From assembly GCF_001661075.1 (NCBI RefSeq), contig NZ_CP014870.1, positions 434,001-498,000 on the forward strand: 64,000 nt of DNA. Reading direction: 5' to 3'. This document shows positions 49,278-58,050 of the stretch, one piece after another (within the stretch, counting starts at the first letter, position 1; the number at the start of each line of letters is the position of its first letter). Source of the stretch: Pseudomonas silesiensis (GTDB lineage: Bacteria; Pseudomonadota; Gammaproteobacteria; Pseudomonadales; Pseudomonadaceae). Under the pieces are notes generated by a model. The model had not been told where the DNA came from. It did no database searches and saw only the letters and a program-made list of their open reading frames with translations. The position numbers and the translations under genes are program-made.

Positions 49278-50041
49278 GTCAGTTGGAAAAGATCTACGGC
49301 GTACATGCTGTAGAAGCGTTGCTGCGTCACCACCCCAAGCGCGTCAAGCAGATCTGGCTGGCCGAAGGCCGCAGTGATCCGCGGGTTCAGACACTGATCG
49401 AGCTGGCCAACGAAAATCGCGTATCAGTCGGCAATGCTGAGCGTCGTGAGCTCGATGCCTGGGTTGAAGGCGTGCACCAAGGCGTGGTGGCGGAGGTGAG
49501 TCCGAGCCAGGTCTGGGGCGAGGCGATGCTCGACGAGTTGCTCGACCGCACCGAAGGCGCACCGCTGTTGCTGGTGCTGGACGGCGTGACCGACCCGCAC
49601 AACCTCGGCGCTTGCCTGCGTTCGGCCGATGCGGCGGGTGCGCTGGCGGTGATCGTGCCCAAGGACAAGTCAGCGACCCTGACCCCGACGGTACGTAAGG
49701 TTGCTTGCGGTGCGGCGGAAGTCATTCCGTTGGTGGCCGTGACCAACCTGGCGCGCACCTTGGAGAAACTCAAGCAGCGTGGCTTGTGGGTTGTCGGTAC
49801 GGCGGGCGAGGCTGAGCAGAGCCTGTATCAGCATGACATGACTGGCCCGACCATCCTGATCATGGGCGCGGAAGGCAGCGGCATGCGTCGCCTGACTCGT
49901 GACCTTTGTGACTACCTGGTACACCTGCCGATGGCCGGTAGCGTCAGCAGTCTCAACGTGTCCGTGGCGACGGGCGTTTGCTTGTTCGAAGCCCAGCGTC
50001 AGCGCAGCGTAAAAGCAGCCGGAACCGGCAAAAAGTCTTAA
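49274..50041 (+). CDS. rlmB: 23S rRNA (guanosine-2'-O)-methyltransferase RlmB
   Basis: SPOUT methyltransferase for Gm2251 of 23S rRNA. 255 residues: an N-terminal substrate-binding domain (KIYGVHAVEALLRHHP) and the SpoU domain with NLGACLRSADAAG, MGAEGSGMRRL and the knot motif LPMAGSVSSLNVSVATGV. Start overlaps the rnr stop; rnr-rlmB is a conserved pair. Confidence 0.95.
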   Translation: MSQLEKIYGVHAVEALLRHHPKRVKQIWLAEGRSDPRVQTLIELANENRVSVGNAERRELDAWVEGVHQGVVAEVSPSQVWGEAMLDELLDRTEGAPLLLVLDGVTDPHNLGACLRSADAAGALAVIVPKDKSATLTPTVRKVACGAAEVIPLVAVTNLARTLEKLKQRGLWVVGTAGEAEQSLYQHDMTGPTILIMGAEGSGMRRLTRDLCDYLVHLPMAGSVSSLNVSVATGVCLFEAQRQRSVKAAGTGKKS

Positions 50042-50055
50042 GTCAGCTGTGATCC

Positions 50056-50147
50056 CTGTGGGAGCGGGCTTGCCCGCGATAGCGGTGTGTCATTCAGCAA
50101 AGATGCTGGATGTGAAACCGCTATCGCGGGCAAGCCCGCTCCCACAG
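50056..50147. repeat. REPIN with 31-bp perfect arms
   Basis: CTGTGGGAGCGGGCTTGCCC plus GCGATAGCGGT at 50056-50086, exactly inverted at 50117-50147, with a 30-base spacer unlike that of the elements at 26.8 and 45.9 kb. Confidence 0.9.
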
Positions 50148-50209
50148 TGGTTTGTGGTGAAGCGAAGATTGGTGGTGTGAACGAACTGTTCAAATATTCA
50201 CCAATTGCC

Positions 50210-50238
50210 TTGCACCTCTCCCGTCCCTTCTCTACAAT
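50210..50238 (+). promoter_or_regulatory. Sigma-70 promoter of the rpsF operon
   Basis: TTGCAC, 17 bases, TACAAT, followed by a leader of about 110 bases before rpsF. Confidence 0.75.
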
Positions 50239-50312
50239 TGCGCCCCTTGCTGTGACGGCAGGCACGCATGTGTCTATCGCAAGCAAGTCCATAAGTGTCA
50301 TTCACTCCTTGT

Positions 50313-50356
50313 CTGACCGCTTTTGAGCGGCAGGCTACAACCCGTAAGGAGCATTC
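50313..50356 (+). promoter_or_regulatory. Candidate S6:S18 leader element of rpsF
   Basis: A hairpin CTG-a-CCGCT - TTTG - AGCGG-CAG (50313-50333, one bulged A) is followed by CAACCCGTAAGGAG just before the rpsF start. Leaders of rpsF operons in many bacteria carry a small hairpin with a CCG element bound by the S6:S18 complex; this one fits loosely. Confidence 0.35.
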
Positions 50357-50779
50357 ATGCGTCATTACGAAATCATCTTTTTGGTCCACCCGGATCAAAG
50401 CGAGCAAGTCGGCGGCATGGTTGAGCGTTACACCAAGCTGATCGAAGAAGACGGCGGCAAAATCCACCGTCTGGAAGATTGGGGCCGTCGTCAACTGGCC
50501 TACGCAATCAACAATGTTCACAAGGCTCACTACGTGATGCTGAACGTTGAGTGCACTGGCAAGGCCCTGGCCGAGCTGGAAGACAACTTCCGCTACAACG
50601 ATGCAGTGATCCGTAACCTGGTCATCCGTCGCGAAGAAGCCGTTACCGGCCAATCCGAGATGCTCAAGGCTGAAGAAAACCGCAGTGAGCGCCGTGAGCG
50701 TCGCGACCGTCCTGAGCACGAAGGCGCTGAAAGCGCTGACAGTGATGACAGCGACAACAGCGATAACGCTGACGAGTAA
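50357..50779 (+). CDS. rpsF: 30S ribosomal protein S6
   Basis: 140 residues. N-terminal [18 protein letters not shown] and [18 protein letters not shown] are typical. The C-terminal extension is acidic and Ser/Asp-rich ([19 protein letters not shown]); the S6 C-terminus is the site modified by the glutamate ligase RimK in pseudomonads. AAGGAG precedes the ATG. First gene of rpsF-rpsR-DUF2232-rplI. Confidence 0.97.
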   Translation: MRHYEIIFLVHPDQSEQVGGMVERYTKLIEEDGGKIHRLEDWGRRQLAYAINNVHKAHYVMLNVECTGKALAELEDNFRYNDAVIRNLVIRREEAVTGQSEMLKAEENRSERRERRDRPEHEGAESADSDDSDNSDNADE

Positions 50780-50807
50780 TCCACGGACCTTTTGAGGAGC
50801 CTATTAC

Positions 50808-51038
50808 ATGGCACGTTTCTTCCGTCGTCGTAAATTCTGCCGCTTCACCGCTGAAGACGTGAAAGAGATCGATTACAAAGATCTCAACACCCTGAAAGCT
50901 TATGTATCCGAGACCGGCAAAATCGTTCCAAGCCGCATCACCGGTACCAAAGCACGTTATCAGCGTCAGCTGGCCACCGCTATCAAGCGCGCCCGCTTCC
51001 TGGCCCTGCTGGCCTACACCGACAGCCACGGCCGCTGA
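50808..51038 (+). CDS. rpsR: 30S ribosomal protein S18
   Basis: 76 residues, basic, with [19 protein letters not shown] and [24 protein letters not shown], standard for S18. It is preceded by GAGGAG. Partner of S6 on the 30S platform. Confidence 0.98.
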
Positions 51039-51074
51039 GACCGGGCAGTCGACACGTAGCAAAGGATTGAAAGC

Positions 51075-51968
51075 ATGCGTGCCATAGCTGAGTTCATCAT
51101 GCGCGGCCGTATGCAGGCCACTCTGGTAGTGGCTGGATGCGCGGCATTGCCGTTGTTGTATTGGTTGGGTGCTGCCGCTGGATGCTTCGTGCTCCTGCGG
51201 CGCGGATGGAAGGACGCTTCGAGCGTTCTTGCCCTGGGATTGCTGCCGGCATTGATCTGGTGGCTTTACGCCGATGACCCACGCTCACTTCTGGTGCTGC
51301 TGGGGTCTTGGAGCCTTGCGTTGGTTTTGCGCGCAAGTGAGTCCTGGAACCGCGTGCTGCTGGTCAGCATAGCGATGGGAGTGGTGTTTTCAGTGGTGCT
51401 GGGGATGGCTTTTGGTCCCCAGATCGAGATGCTGGCGCAGGCGTTGATAAAAGTCATGCCGTCGCTACTCGGTGATGTCTACCAGAAATTGTCGGTAGAC
51501 GAGCAAGCGCATTTTGCGTCCCTGATTGCACCGGTCCTGACCGGCCTGATTGCGGCCTTGTTGCAAATCGTCAGTGTGCTGAGCCTGATTGTCGGGCGCT
51601 ACTGGCAGGCGTTGTTGTACAACCCGGGTGGTTTTGGTCGCGAGTTTCGCGCCATCCGATTCCCGCTTTTGCCGGCGATGTTGCTGCTGGCGTTCATGCT
51701 TCTGGGACCGAACATCGGTCCTCAGATGGCCATGTTGACGCCGTTGTGCAGCGTACCGCTGGTGTTCGCCGGGCTGGCCCTGATTCACGGGCTGGTGGCG
51801 CAAAAGCGACTGGCCAGGTTCTGGCTGGTGGGGTTGTACGTCACGTTGTTGCTGTTCATGCAGCTGATCTATCCGTTGCTGGTGGTCTTGGCCATCGTCG
51901 ACAGCCTGATTGATTTTCGCGGTCGTTCGACGCCGAAAGACGTCGATAGCGCGAACGGTGAAGGTTAA
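51075..51968 (+). CDS. DUF2232 membrane protein
   Basis: 297 residues with about eight hydrophobic segments, embedded in the ribosomal protein operon between rpsR and rplI, as in other pseudomonads. The sequence MRAIAEFIMRGRMQATLVVAG at the N-terminus is family-typical. Related proteins in Gram-positives (YybS) sit at the same operon position. Function unknown. Confidence 0.85.
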   Translation: MRAIAEFIMRGRMQATLVVAGCAALPLLYWLGAAAGCFVLLRRGWKDASSVLALGLLPALIWWLYADDPRSLLVLLGSWSLALVLRASESWNRVLLVSIAMGVVFSVVLGMAFGPQIEMLAQALIKVMPSLLGDVYQKLSVDEQAHFASLIAPVLTGLIAALLQIVSVLSLIVGRYWQALLYNPGGFGREFRAIRFPLLPAMLLLAFMLLGPNIGPQMAMLTPLCSVPLVFAGLALIHGLVAQKRLARFWLVGLYVTLLLFMQLIYPLLVVLAIVDSLIDFRGRSTPKDVDSANGEG

Positions 51969-51987
51969 AAGTTAAGAGGATTTTCAC

Positions 51988-52434
51988 ATGCAACTGATCC
52001 TTCTGGAAAAAGTCACCAACCTGGGCAACCTGGGTGACAAAGTGAACGTTAAGGCTGGTTACGGTCGTAACTACCTGCTGCCTTACGGCAAAGCTACCGC
52101 TGCGACCGCTGCCAACCTGGCTGCGTTCGAAGAGCGTCGCGCTGAGCTGGAAAAAGCCGCAGCAGATCGTAAAACTTCGGCTGAAAGCCGTGCCGCCCAA
52201 CTGGCTGAGCTGGAAGTGACTATCACTGCCACCGCCGGTGACGAAGGCAAGCTGTTCGGTTCGATCGGCACCCACGACATCGCTGATGCACTGACCGCCT
52301 CTGGCGTTGAAGTTGCAAAAAGCGAAGTTCGTCTGCCGAACGGCACCATCCGCAACGTAGGCGAATTCGACGTAGCCGTGCACCTGCACGCCGAAGTTGA
52401 AGCCACCGTACGCGTTGTCGTGGTAGCAGCTTAA
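51988..52434 (+). CDS. rplI: 50S ribosomal protein L9
   Basis: 148 residues: N-terminal RNA-binding domain ([31 protein letters not shown]), the long connecting helix (about 40-75) and the C-terminal domain. AAGAGGA precedes the ATG by 9 bases. Last gene of the rpsF operon. Confidence 0.98.
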   Translation: MQLILLEKVTNLGNLGDKVNVKAGYGRNYLLPYGKATAATAANLAAFEERRAELEKAAADRKTSAESRAAQLAELEVTITATAGDEGKLFGSIGTHDIADALTASGVEVAKSEVRLPNGTIRNVGEFDVAVHLHAEVEATVRVVVVAA

Positions 52435-52479
52435 GCAGCACTTGTCGGCTGGCACCCTCGGGTGCTTGCCGGTAACATC

Positions 52480-52518
52480 GGGCACGATCCTGTTTACAGG
52501 TCGTGCCCTTTGTCTTTC
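52480..52518 (+). terminator. Terminator of the rpsF-rplI operon
   Basis: GGGCACGA-t-CCTG - TTTA - CAGG-TCGTGCCC followed by TTTGTCTTTCT. A smaller hairpin (GGCACCC/GGGTGC) lies at about 52451-52465. Confidence 0.88.
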
Positions 52519-52555
52519 TGCGGTTCCTGATTTTCACAAACCTATTCAAGTGGCC

Positions 52556-53950
52556 ATGAACGATATCTCCGCTCCCGAGCAATATGACCTGCAAACCGCG
52601 TCCCTGAAGGTGCCTCCGCATTCCATCGAGGCCGAACAGGCCGTGCTCGGTGGTCTGATGCTGGACAACAACGCCTGGGAACGCGTGCTCGATCAAGTCT
52701 CGGACGGCGATTTCTATCGGCATGACCACCGTTTGATCTTCCGTGCGATTGCCAAACTGGCCGACCGGAACTCGCCGATCGACGTCGTGACCCTTGCCGA
52801 GCAATTGGACAAGGAAGGTCAGACCTCGCAAGTCGGTGGTCTTGGTTACCTCGGCGAACTGGCAAAAAACACGCCGTCCGTCGCAAATATCAAGGCCTAT
52901 GCGCAGATCGTTCGCGCGCGGGCGACCCTGCGACAACTGATCGGCATCGCTACCGAGATCGCCGACAGCGCCTTCAACCCGGAAGGCCGCACCGCGGAAG
53001 AGATTCTCGACGAAGCCGAGCGGCAGATCTTCCAGATCGCCGAGGCCCGGCCAAAAACCGGCGGCCCGGTGAGCGTGAATGACCTGCTGACCAAGGCCAT
53101 CGACCGCATCGACACCTTGTTCAACACCGACAACGCCATTACCGGTTTGTCCACCGGCTACACCGACCTCGACGGGATGACCAGCGGCCTGCAACCGTCC
53201 GACCTGATCATCGTCGCCGGCCGTCCGTCCATGGGTAAAACCACCTTTGCGATGAACCTGGTGGAAAACGCCGTACTGCGCAGTGACAAGGCCGTGCTGG
53301 TCTACTCGCTGGAGATGCCAGGCGAATCGCTGATCATGCGTATGTTGTCGTCCCTCGGCCGGATCGACCAGACCAAGGTCCGGGCCGGTCGCCTGGACGA
53401 CGACGATTGGCCGCGCCTGACCTCGGCGGTCAACCTGCTCAACGACCGCAAGCTGTTCATCGACGATACGGCCGGTATCAGCCCGTCGGAAATGCGCGCG
53501 CGGACCCGGCGTCTGGTGCGTGAGCATGGCGACATCGCCCTGATCATGATCGACTACCTGCAATTGATGCAGATCCCGGGTTCCGGTGGTGATAACCGGA
53601 CCAACGAGATTTCCGAAATCTCCCGTTCCTTGAAAGCCCTGGCCAAGGAATTCAACTGTCCAGTCGTGGCGTTGTCGCAGCTCAACCGCTCCCTGGAGCA
53701 GCGACCGAACAAGCGCCCGATCAACTCCGACTTGCGGGAATCCGGAGCGATCGAGCAGGATGCCGACGTCATCATGTTTGTGTACCGCGATGAGGTCTAT
53801 CACCCGGAAACCGAGCACAAGGGCATCGCCGAAATCATCATCGGCAAGCAGCGGAACGGCCCGATCGGCACCTCGCGCCTGGCATTCATCGGCAAATACA
53901 CCCGTTTCGAAAACCTCGCGCCGGGCAGTTACAACTTCGACGACGAATGA
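52556..53950 (+). CDS. dnaB: Replicative DNA helicase DnaB
   Basis: Hexameric helicase at the replication fork. 464 residues: N-terminal domain (PHSIEAEQAVLGGLMLDNNAWERV) and RecA-like motor with Walker A GRPSMGKTTFAM at about residue 221 and Walker B LIMIDYLQLM. The start ATG at 52556 gives MNDISAPEQYDLQ; upstream in-frame sequence is the rplI terminator. No intein. Last core gene before the island. Confidence 0.97.
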   Translation: MNDISAPEQYDLQTASLKVPPHSIEAEQAVLGGLMLDNNAWERVLDQVSDGDFYRHDHRLIFRAIAKLADRNSPIDVVTLAEQLDKEGQTSQVGGLGYLGELAKNTPSVANIKAYAQIVRARATLRQLIGIATEIADSAFNPEGRTAEEILDEAERQIFQIAEARPKTGGPVSVNDLLTKAIDRIDTLFNTDNAITGLSTGYTDLDGMTSGLQPSDLIIVAGRPSMGKTTFAMNLVENAVLRSDKAVLVYSLEMPGESLIMRMLSSLGRIDQTKVRAGRLDDDDWPRLTSAVNLLNDRKLFIDDTAGISPSEMRARTRRLVREHGDIALIMIDYLQLMQIPGSGGDNRTNEISEISRSLKALAKEFNCPVVALSQLNRSLEQRPNKRPINSDLRESGAIEQDADVIMFVYRDEVYHPETEHKGIAEIIIGKQRNGPIGTSRLAFIGKYTRFENLAPGSYNFDDE

Positions 53951-53979
53951 CAGCTGGCCGAAACGATTCGGCCAGCTGT
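53950..53979. terminator. Hairpin between dnaB and the convergent effector gene
   Basis: ACAGCTGGCCGA - AACGAT - TCGGCCAGCTGT, a perfect 12-bp stem that starts on the last base of the dnaB stop. It can act on both strands. No T-run. Confidence 0.6.
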
Positions 53980-54001
53980 ACCGGTGCATGCGTCAGATTT
54001 T

Positions 54002-57000
54002 TCAGCCCGCTTCAGACGTAGCCTGATTCCCGGACGTGTCACTCGCCGGACGCTCCTCGATGGTTGGACCAGGTTGAAGTTCTTGCCGGGTCAGCACCTG
54101 AATCAACGTCGCTTCTGCAATCGCATGCTGTGCCTGCAAATCATCGGTTTGAGTCTTGTATTCAGACTCTTTCAGCTTCCCTTGGGATTTCTGTGCGTCC
54201 AGTATCGCCTGCTGATCCTGAAACGGCTGACGGCTGTCCTCGAATTGCGACTGATACTTGTGGGTGATGTAGTCCTGCCAGAAATCCATCGACACCAGTG
54301 CCTCAACCACTTCAGGCGAACCGTCCAGCGCAACGACTTTTCTATAAGCCGCATCCAGCATTGTCGGGGTCACCTTGGCCATGCCGATGAAGGTGAGTGC
54401 TTCCGGCTGAAATGGCAATTGCAACCGGTCCTTGAGACCAAAGCGATAGGCCATCGTCATTTCATGCGGATCGCGTATTCGATTGCGATGGTGATTCCTC
54501 TGCTCCGTGGATGTCGCCGGATCGTTGACTATTGCCCTACTGGATTCGAGGTCAGCCGCCGCGATGTCGTCGACCTGTTTCAATCGAAACAGTCCTTTGG
54601 ATAAATCCACCAGTTGCGCACCGTTCAATTCAAGTTTGGCCTGGATACGCGCCTTGTGGCTGATTGCCAGGATTTGCAGGTCGGTAAAGGTGGCAGCGGC
54701 AAGATCAGTGCATCCGGCTTCGCACGCGCGAGCGAACAGCTCCCTGCGCAAGACTCGCGACTGCGGATTGTTTTCGGTAATGACATCGATCACCTCCCAG
54801 ACCTGTCGCCGAAAATCAGGATGGTCGGTGCGACTGTTTATGATGTTGAAGAAGCCATCCGAGCCATGCTGTTCACGCAACATGTTCCATTGCGCTGTTC
54901 TGATTGAGACCTGTTCGGCCGTCAATCCTACGAGCCATGCCGGGTGCAATGCTCCCGGTCTCACCACAGGCTCGGGCAGTCTCACATCGGGGGCAGACGA
55001 TGTGAGCAGGTTGAATGCGCCGCGAAGCGGTGTTCCGGCATTCTCCAGTCGCACACGGTAGGCTTCCAACCGCACACGCGTGGCGTCAGACAGCGGGTTG
55101 TTGAACACCCGGGTGCCGCTGTTGACCTGTACCGAGTGCGCCAGACGATCCGCGGCGGGCGCGGTAACGAAGTCAGGAAGCGTTGTGATCTGATTGTTGC
55201 TCAGATCGATGTCGGTCAGGAGGGGCTGATCAAACAGGCCGGTCGGCCAGGTATTGATACCTGTATTCGCCATGTTGACCGCGCGCATATCCGATATCAG
55301 GCTAAAGTCGGGGAGTTCACCCAGTTGGGGGTTGTCCTGTAGAAACAACGCTCTGAGTGTTGTTCGCCCAGAGAGGATCTGCGCAGTCTCGGCGGTTAGC
55401 TGCAATTGGTTCTTCTGCAGGAACAGACGCGTCATTCCATGCATTTCTCCGACGGCCGGGGGTAAATCCGTGAGCCGGTTATTCGACATGTCCAGCCAGC
55501 GTAAATGGCGAAAGCGGGTAAGGAAACCTTCCGGGGAAGCCGTCAGGTTCATGTTGCTCAATTTGAGTGATCCCACGTGGCTGAAGTCGACGCTCAGATC
55601 CGGCAGGGTTGGCAGTGTCAGGCCACTGAGATCCAGTTCCAGACCGATCGGAGTTCCGTCGTTCGCCAGTTTTTGAGCCGTTTCCCGCCGCCAGCAGCTG
55701 ATGATTTTATCCCGCGCCGTGTTTCGGTGATCGCGGGTCGGGATATTGCGCCCTATTTGATGGTTACGAATGTAACCAAGCCGATTGCCTTCACCCGAGT
55801 ACACCCAGTCATCAAGCTGGCTTTTCAACAGGCTGAACTCTTGCTCCAATCCGTTCAATTTGGGTGAAAAAGTCCCTTTCTCATGGCTCCATATGTATTC
55901 CCTGCACTCCTTGATACTTTTGCCTGGATACAGTGCGCGGTAACGCTGTGCCCAAGAGTTATCGCTATCGAATGCTTTGGCATAGGCAGGGCTCATCAGT
56001 TCCGGGTGAGCCTCGTTCAGACGTCGCCAGTAGCTGTCGAATTTTCTCCAGTATTGGGAAGGGAATGCGTTTTGCTCGAGCCGCGTGACAGCATTGATCC
56101 GGGCAACCGCTTGCAGTTGTTCAGGTGCAGGGTTGAGGTTGGCCTGTGGCACTTCGCGTAACCGATTGTTGCTCAAATCAACGCCTGTCAACGCGGTCTT
56201 GTCCAGTAACCCTGTAGGCCACTGACTGATCTGCGTGTCATGCAGATTCACCGAGTTCAACTGGGACATGGCACTAAAGTCGGGCGCTATCTGCAGCGGG
56301 TTTTTGGACAGATCGACTACCGCAAGTTGACTCAGGGCGCTGAGTGTCGAAGCGCTTTGCGCATCCAGTGTCAGGTTGTTCGAGGTCAGGCTCAGGTAAT
56401 TCAGGTTTTTCATTTCGCCAATACTGGGGGGGAGCTTCTCGATTTGAGAGTTGTCAATGCTCAACGATTCCAGGCGGGGGAAATTGGACAGGAAGATATC
56501 GGTAGCGTCCGACGAGTGAATTGAGTCCATGCTGAGGATTTTGACGTGACTGAAATCCACTGTCAGAACCGGAAGCGGGCCTTTGACGTCTGGCAGCCTT
56601 AATACTGCCCCCGAATCTTCAAGCCAGCAGCCCTTGATTATTCTGGCGATGCCGCCGGCAGTGCCGGATGAATCGGGTTGACTGTCGGCTACGTAGCGTT
56701 CCAGCTGCGTTTCAAGTAAATCGAATGCCTGAATGCGTCGGGCGATCTTTGTTTCTGCTCCATCACCCAAGCCGATCAGGTACTCCCTGGCAGCTTGCGC
56801 GTCTTTGTCCGGGTACATCCGCCGCACCATCGCGACTTCAGGGATATCGGCATCGATCCTGAATGCACCGGTTGTGGCCAGGGTGCTCGGTTCGGGATGT
56901 TCGGCAGCCACGCGTTGCCAATATGTCTCAAGGGACCTCCAATACCCAGGGGGAAACGAATTGCCTTCAAGCTGCGTGACACTGTTGATCCGGGCGATGG

Positions 57001-57700
57001 TTTCGAACTGATCGGCCGTCGGGTTCAGGTTTGCCTGAGGAATTTCACGCAGTTGGTTGTTGCGCAAGTCGACGACTTCCAGTGTGGCCTGATGTTGCAA
57101 GCCCGTTGGCCACTGATCCAGGTGCGTGCTGCTCAGGTTCAGTGTCTTGAGTTCGGACATGCCACTGAAATCAGGTGTTGTCCCAAGTGGATTGCCCGAC
57201 AGGTCAATGTGCTCAAGCTTGCTGAGCGCGCTCAGTGTTGCGCCAGTCTGCTCATCGAGCCGGATACGGTTCGAACTCAGATTCAATGTGCTCAGGTTGG
57301 ACATTTCAGCGACGGCGGCAGGCAGTTTAGTCAGGGTGGAGCGGGTCACTGTCAGACGTTCAAGGCGGGAAAAGCCAGTGAGGAATGTGTCGGCCGTGTC
57401 CGACCAGGTGATGTTGTCCAGATCCAGCGTCCGGACATGGCTGAAATCAGCATTCAACGCTGGAAGGGTTTCATTCCCAGGCGGTAACTTAAGCGTTGTT
57501 CCGGTCTTCTGACGCCAACAGCGCTTTATCTCTTTGGCGACATGTTCCACCCAGCGTTTTGTTGGTTCTGGCGTCGATGAGGTGGACGACTGTGTGATCC
57601 AGGATTTCAGTTGGTCCTTGAGCGTTTTGTACTCGGTTTTACGGCGGGCCAAGGCAAACTCTACGTGGTCATTGAGAACCAGGCTTATCAGGCCCTGCAT
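54002..57700 (-). CDS. 3' fragment: LRR super-repeats plus NEL E3 ubiquitin ligase domain
   Basis: Open frame of up to 1,302 codons (from 57910); the part before about 57650 is antisense of the inverted segment, so 57700 is only a possible reinitiation codon. Three supermodules of 300-325 residues follow, each with a helical opening, a DFSHV strand (about 57448, 56560 and 55580), some seven LRRs and a closing ARINSVTRLE..YWRxLxxYW segment. The last 300 residues form a NEL domain: the catalytic Cys-Thr-Asp motif is in ARACEAGCTDLAAATF (Cys codon 54712-54710), followed by EMTMAYRFGLKDRLQLPFQPE. NEL enzymes (IpaH, SspH) ubiquitinate host proteins after secretion. No secretion genes are in the window. 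Confidence 0.8.
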   Translation of the reverse strand: MQGLISLVLNDHVEFALARRKTEYKTLKDQLKSWITQSSTSSTPEPTKRWVEHVAKEIKRCWRQKTGTTLKLPPGNETLPALNADFSHVRTLDLDNITWSDTADTFLTGFSRLERLTVTRSTLTKLPAAVAEMSNLSTLNLSSNRIRLDEQTGATLSALSKLEHIDLSGNPLGTTPDFSGMSELKTLNLSSTHLDQWPTGLQHQATLEVVDLRNNQLREIPQANLNPTADQFETIARINSVTQLEGNSFPPGYWRSLETYWQRVAAEHPEPSTLATTGAFRIDADIPEVAMVRRMYPDKDAQAAREYLIGLGDGAETKIARRIQAFDLLETQLERYVADSQPDSSGTAGGIARIIKGCWLEDSGAVLRLPDVKGPLPVLTVDFSHVKILSMDSIHSSDATDIFLSNFPRLESLSIDNSQIEKLPPSIGEMKNLNYLSLTSNNLTLDAQSASTLSALSQLAVVDLSKNPLQIAPDFSAMSQLNSVNLHDTQISQWPTGLLDKTALTGVDLSNNRLREVPQANLNPAPEQLQAVARINAVTRLEQNAFPSQYWRKFDSYWRRLNEAHPELMSPAYAKAFDSDNSWAQRYRALYPGKSIKECREYIWSHEKGTFSPKLNGLEQEFSLLKSQLDDWVYSGEGNRLGYIRNHQIGRNIPTRDHRNTARDKIISCWRRETAQKLANDGTPIGLELDLSGLTLPTLPDLSVDFSHVGSLKLSNMNLTASPEGFLTRFRHLRWLDMSNNRLTDLPPAVGEMHGMTRLFLQKNQLQLTAETAQILSGRTTLRALFLQDNPQLGELPDFSLISDMRAVNMANTGINTWPTGLFDQPLLTDIDLSNNQITTLPDFVTAPAADRLAHSVQVNSGTRVFNNPLSDATRVRLEAYRVRLENAGTPLRGAFNLLTSSAPDVRLPEPVVRPGALHPAWLVGLTAEQVSIRTAQWNMLREQHGSDGFFNIINSRTDHPDFRRQVWEVIDVITENNPQSRVLRRELFARACEAGCTDLAAATFTDLQILAISHKARIQAKLELNGAQLVDLSKGLFRLKQVDDIAAADLESSRAIVNDPATSTEQRNHHRNRIRDPHEMTMAYRFGLKDRLQLPFQPEALTFIGMAKVTPTMLDAAYRKVVALDGSPEVVEALVSMDFWQDYITHKYQSQFEDSRQPFQDQQAILDAQKSQGKLKESEYKTQTDDLQAQHAIAEATLIQVLTRQELQPGPTIEERPASDTSGNQATSEAG

Positions 57701-58050
57701 GATCTTGAGGCGTCCTCGCCGCAGGCTCCGGTGATGCGGATTGTTCGGGCAGAAGATCCCGTCGCCCTGGACGACAACAATGTGTATGTCGCGACGCGCC
57801 CGGGAAGGTCGGAACCCGTGGTTTACGATGTACTGGACGGCTGGGTGGGAACCAAGGTCCCCGGCGCGGGCGGGATGATGCGTAGCGAACCTGACCGCCC
57901 TGTTCCTCAAGGTCTGAAAGACAGACTGTTATCGGCTGTCGACCGCCTGCGCAGCCCGGAATCTCGTGCCGCAGACTTGTACCCATCCCTCGACCCGGAG
58001 CAGATCAAAGCACTTGTCCGATCGCTGGGAGACGACGTCGATGGCGGTTT
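57653..58050 (+). other. Inverted coding segment of the effector gene
   Basis: About 398 bp that reads on the plus strand as [20 protein letters not shown].. through ..IKALVRSLGDDVDGG without a stop. It is nearly identical over its first 70 residues to residues 203-270 of the neighbouring minus-strand protein. It therefore lies backwards relative to its own gene. The edges show only a short imperfect inverted match (CGGCGgG at 57642 against CGGCGcG read inward at 58057). Confidence 0.85.
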
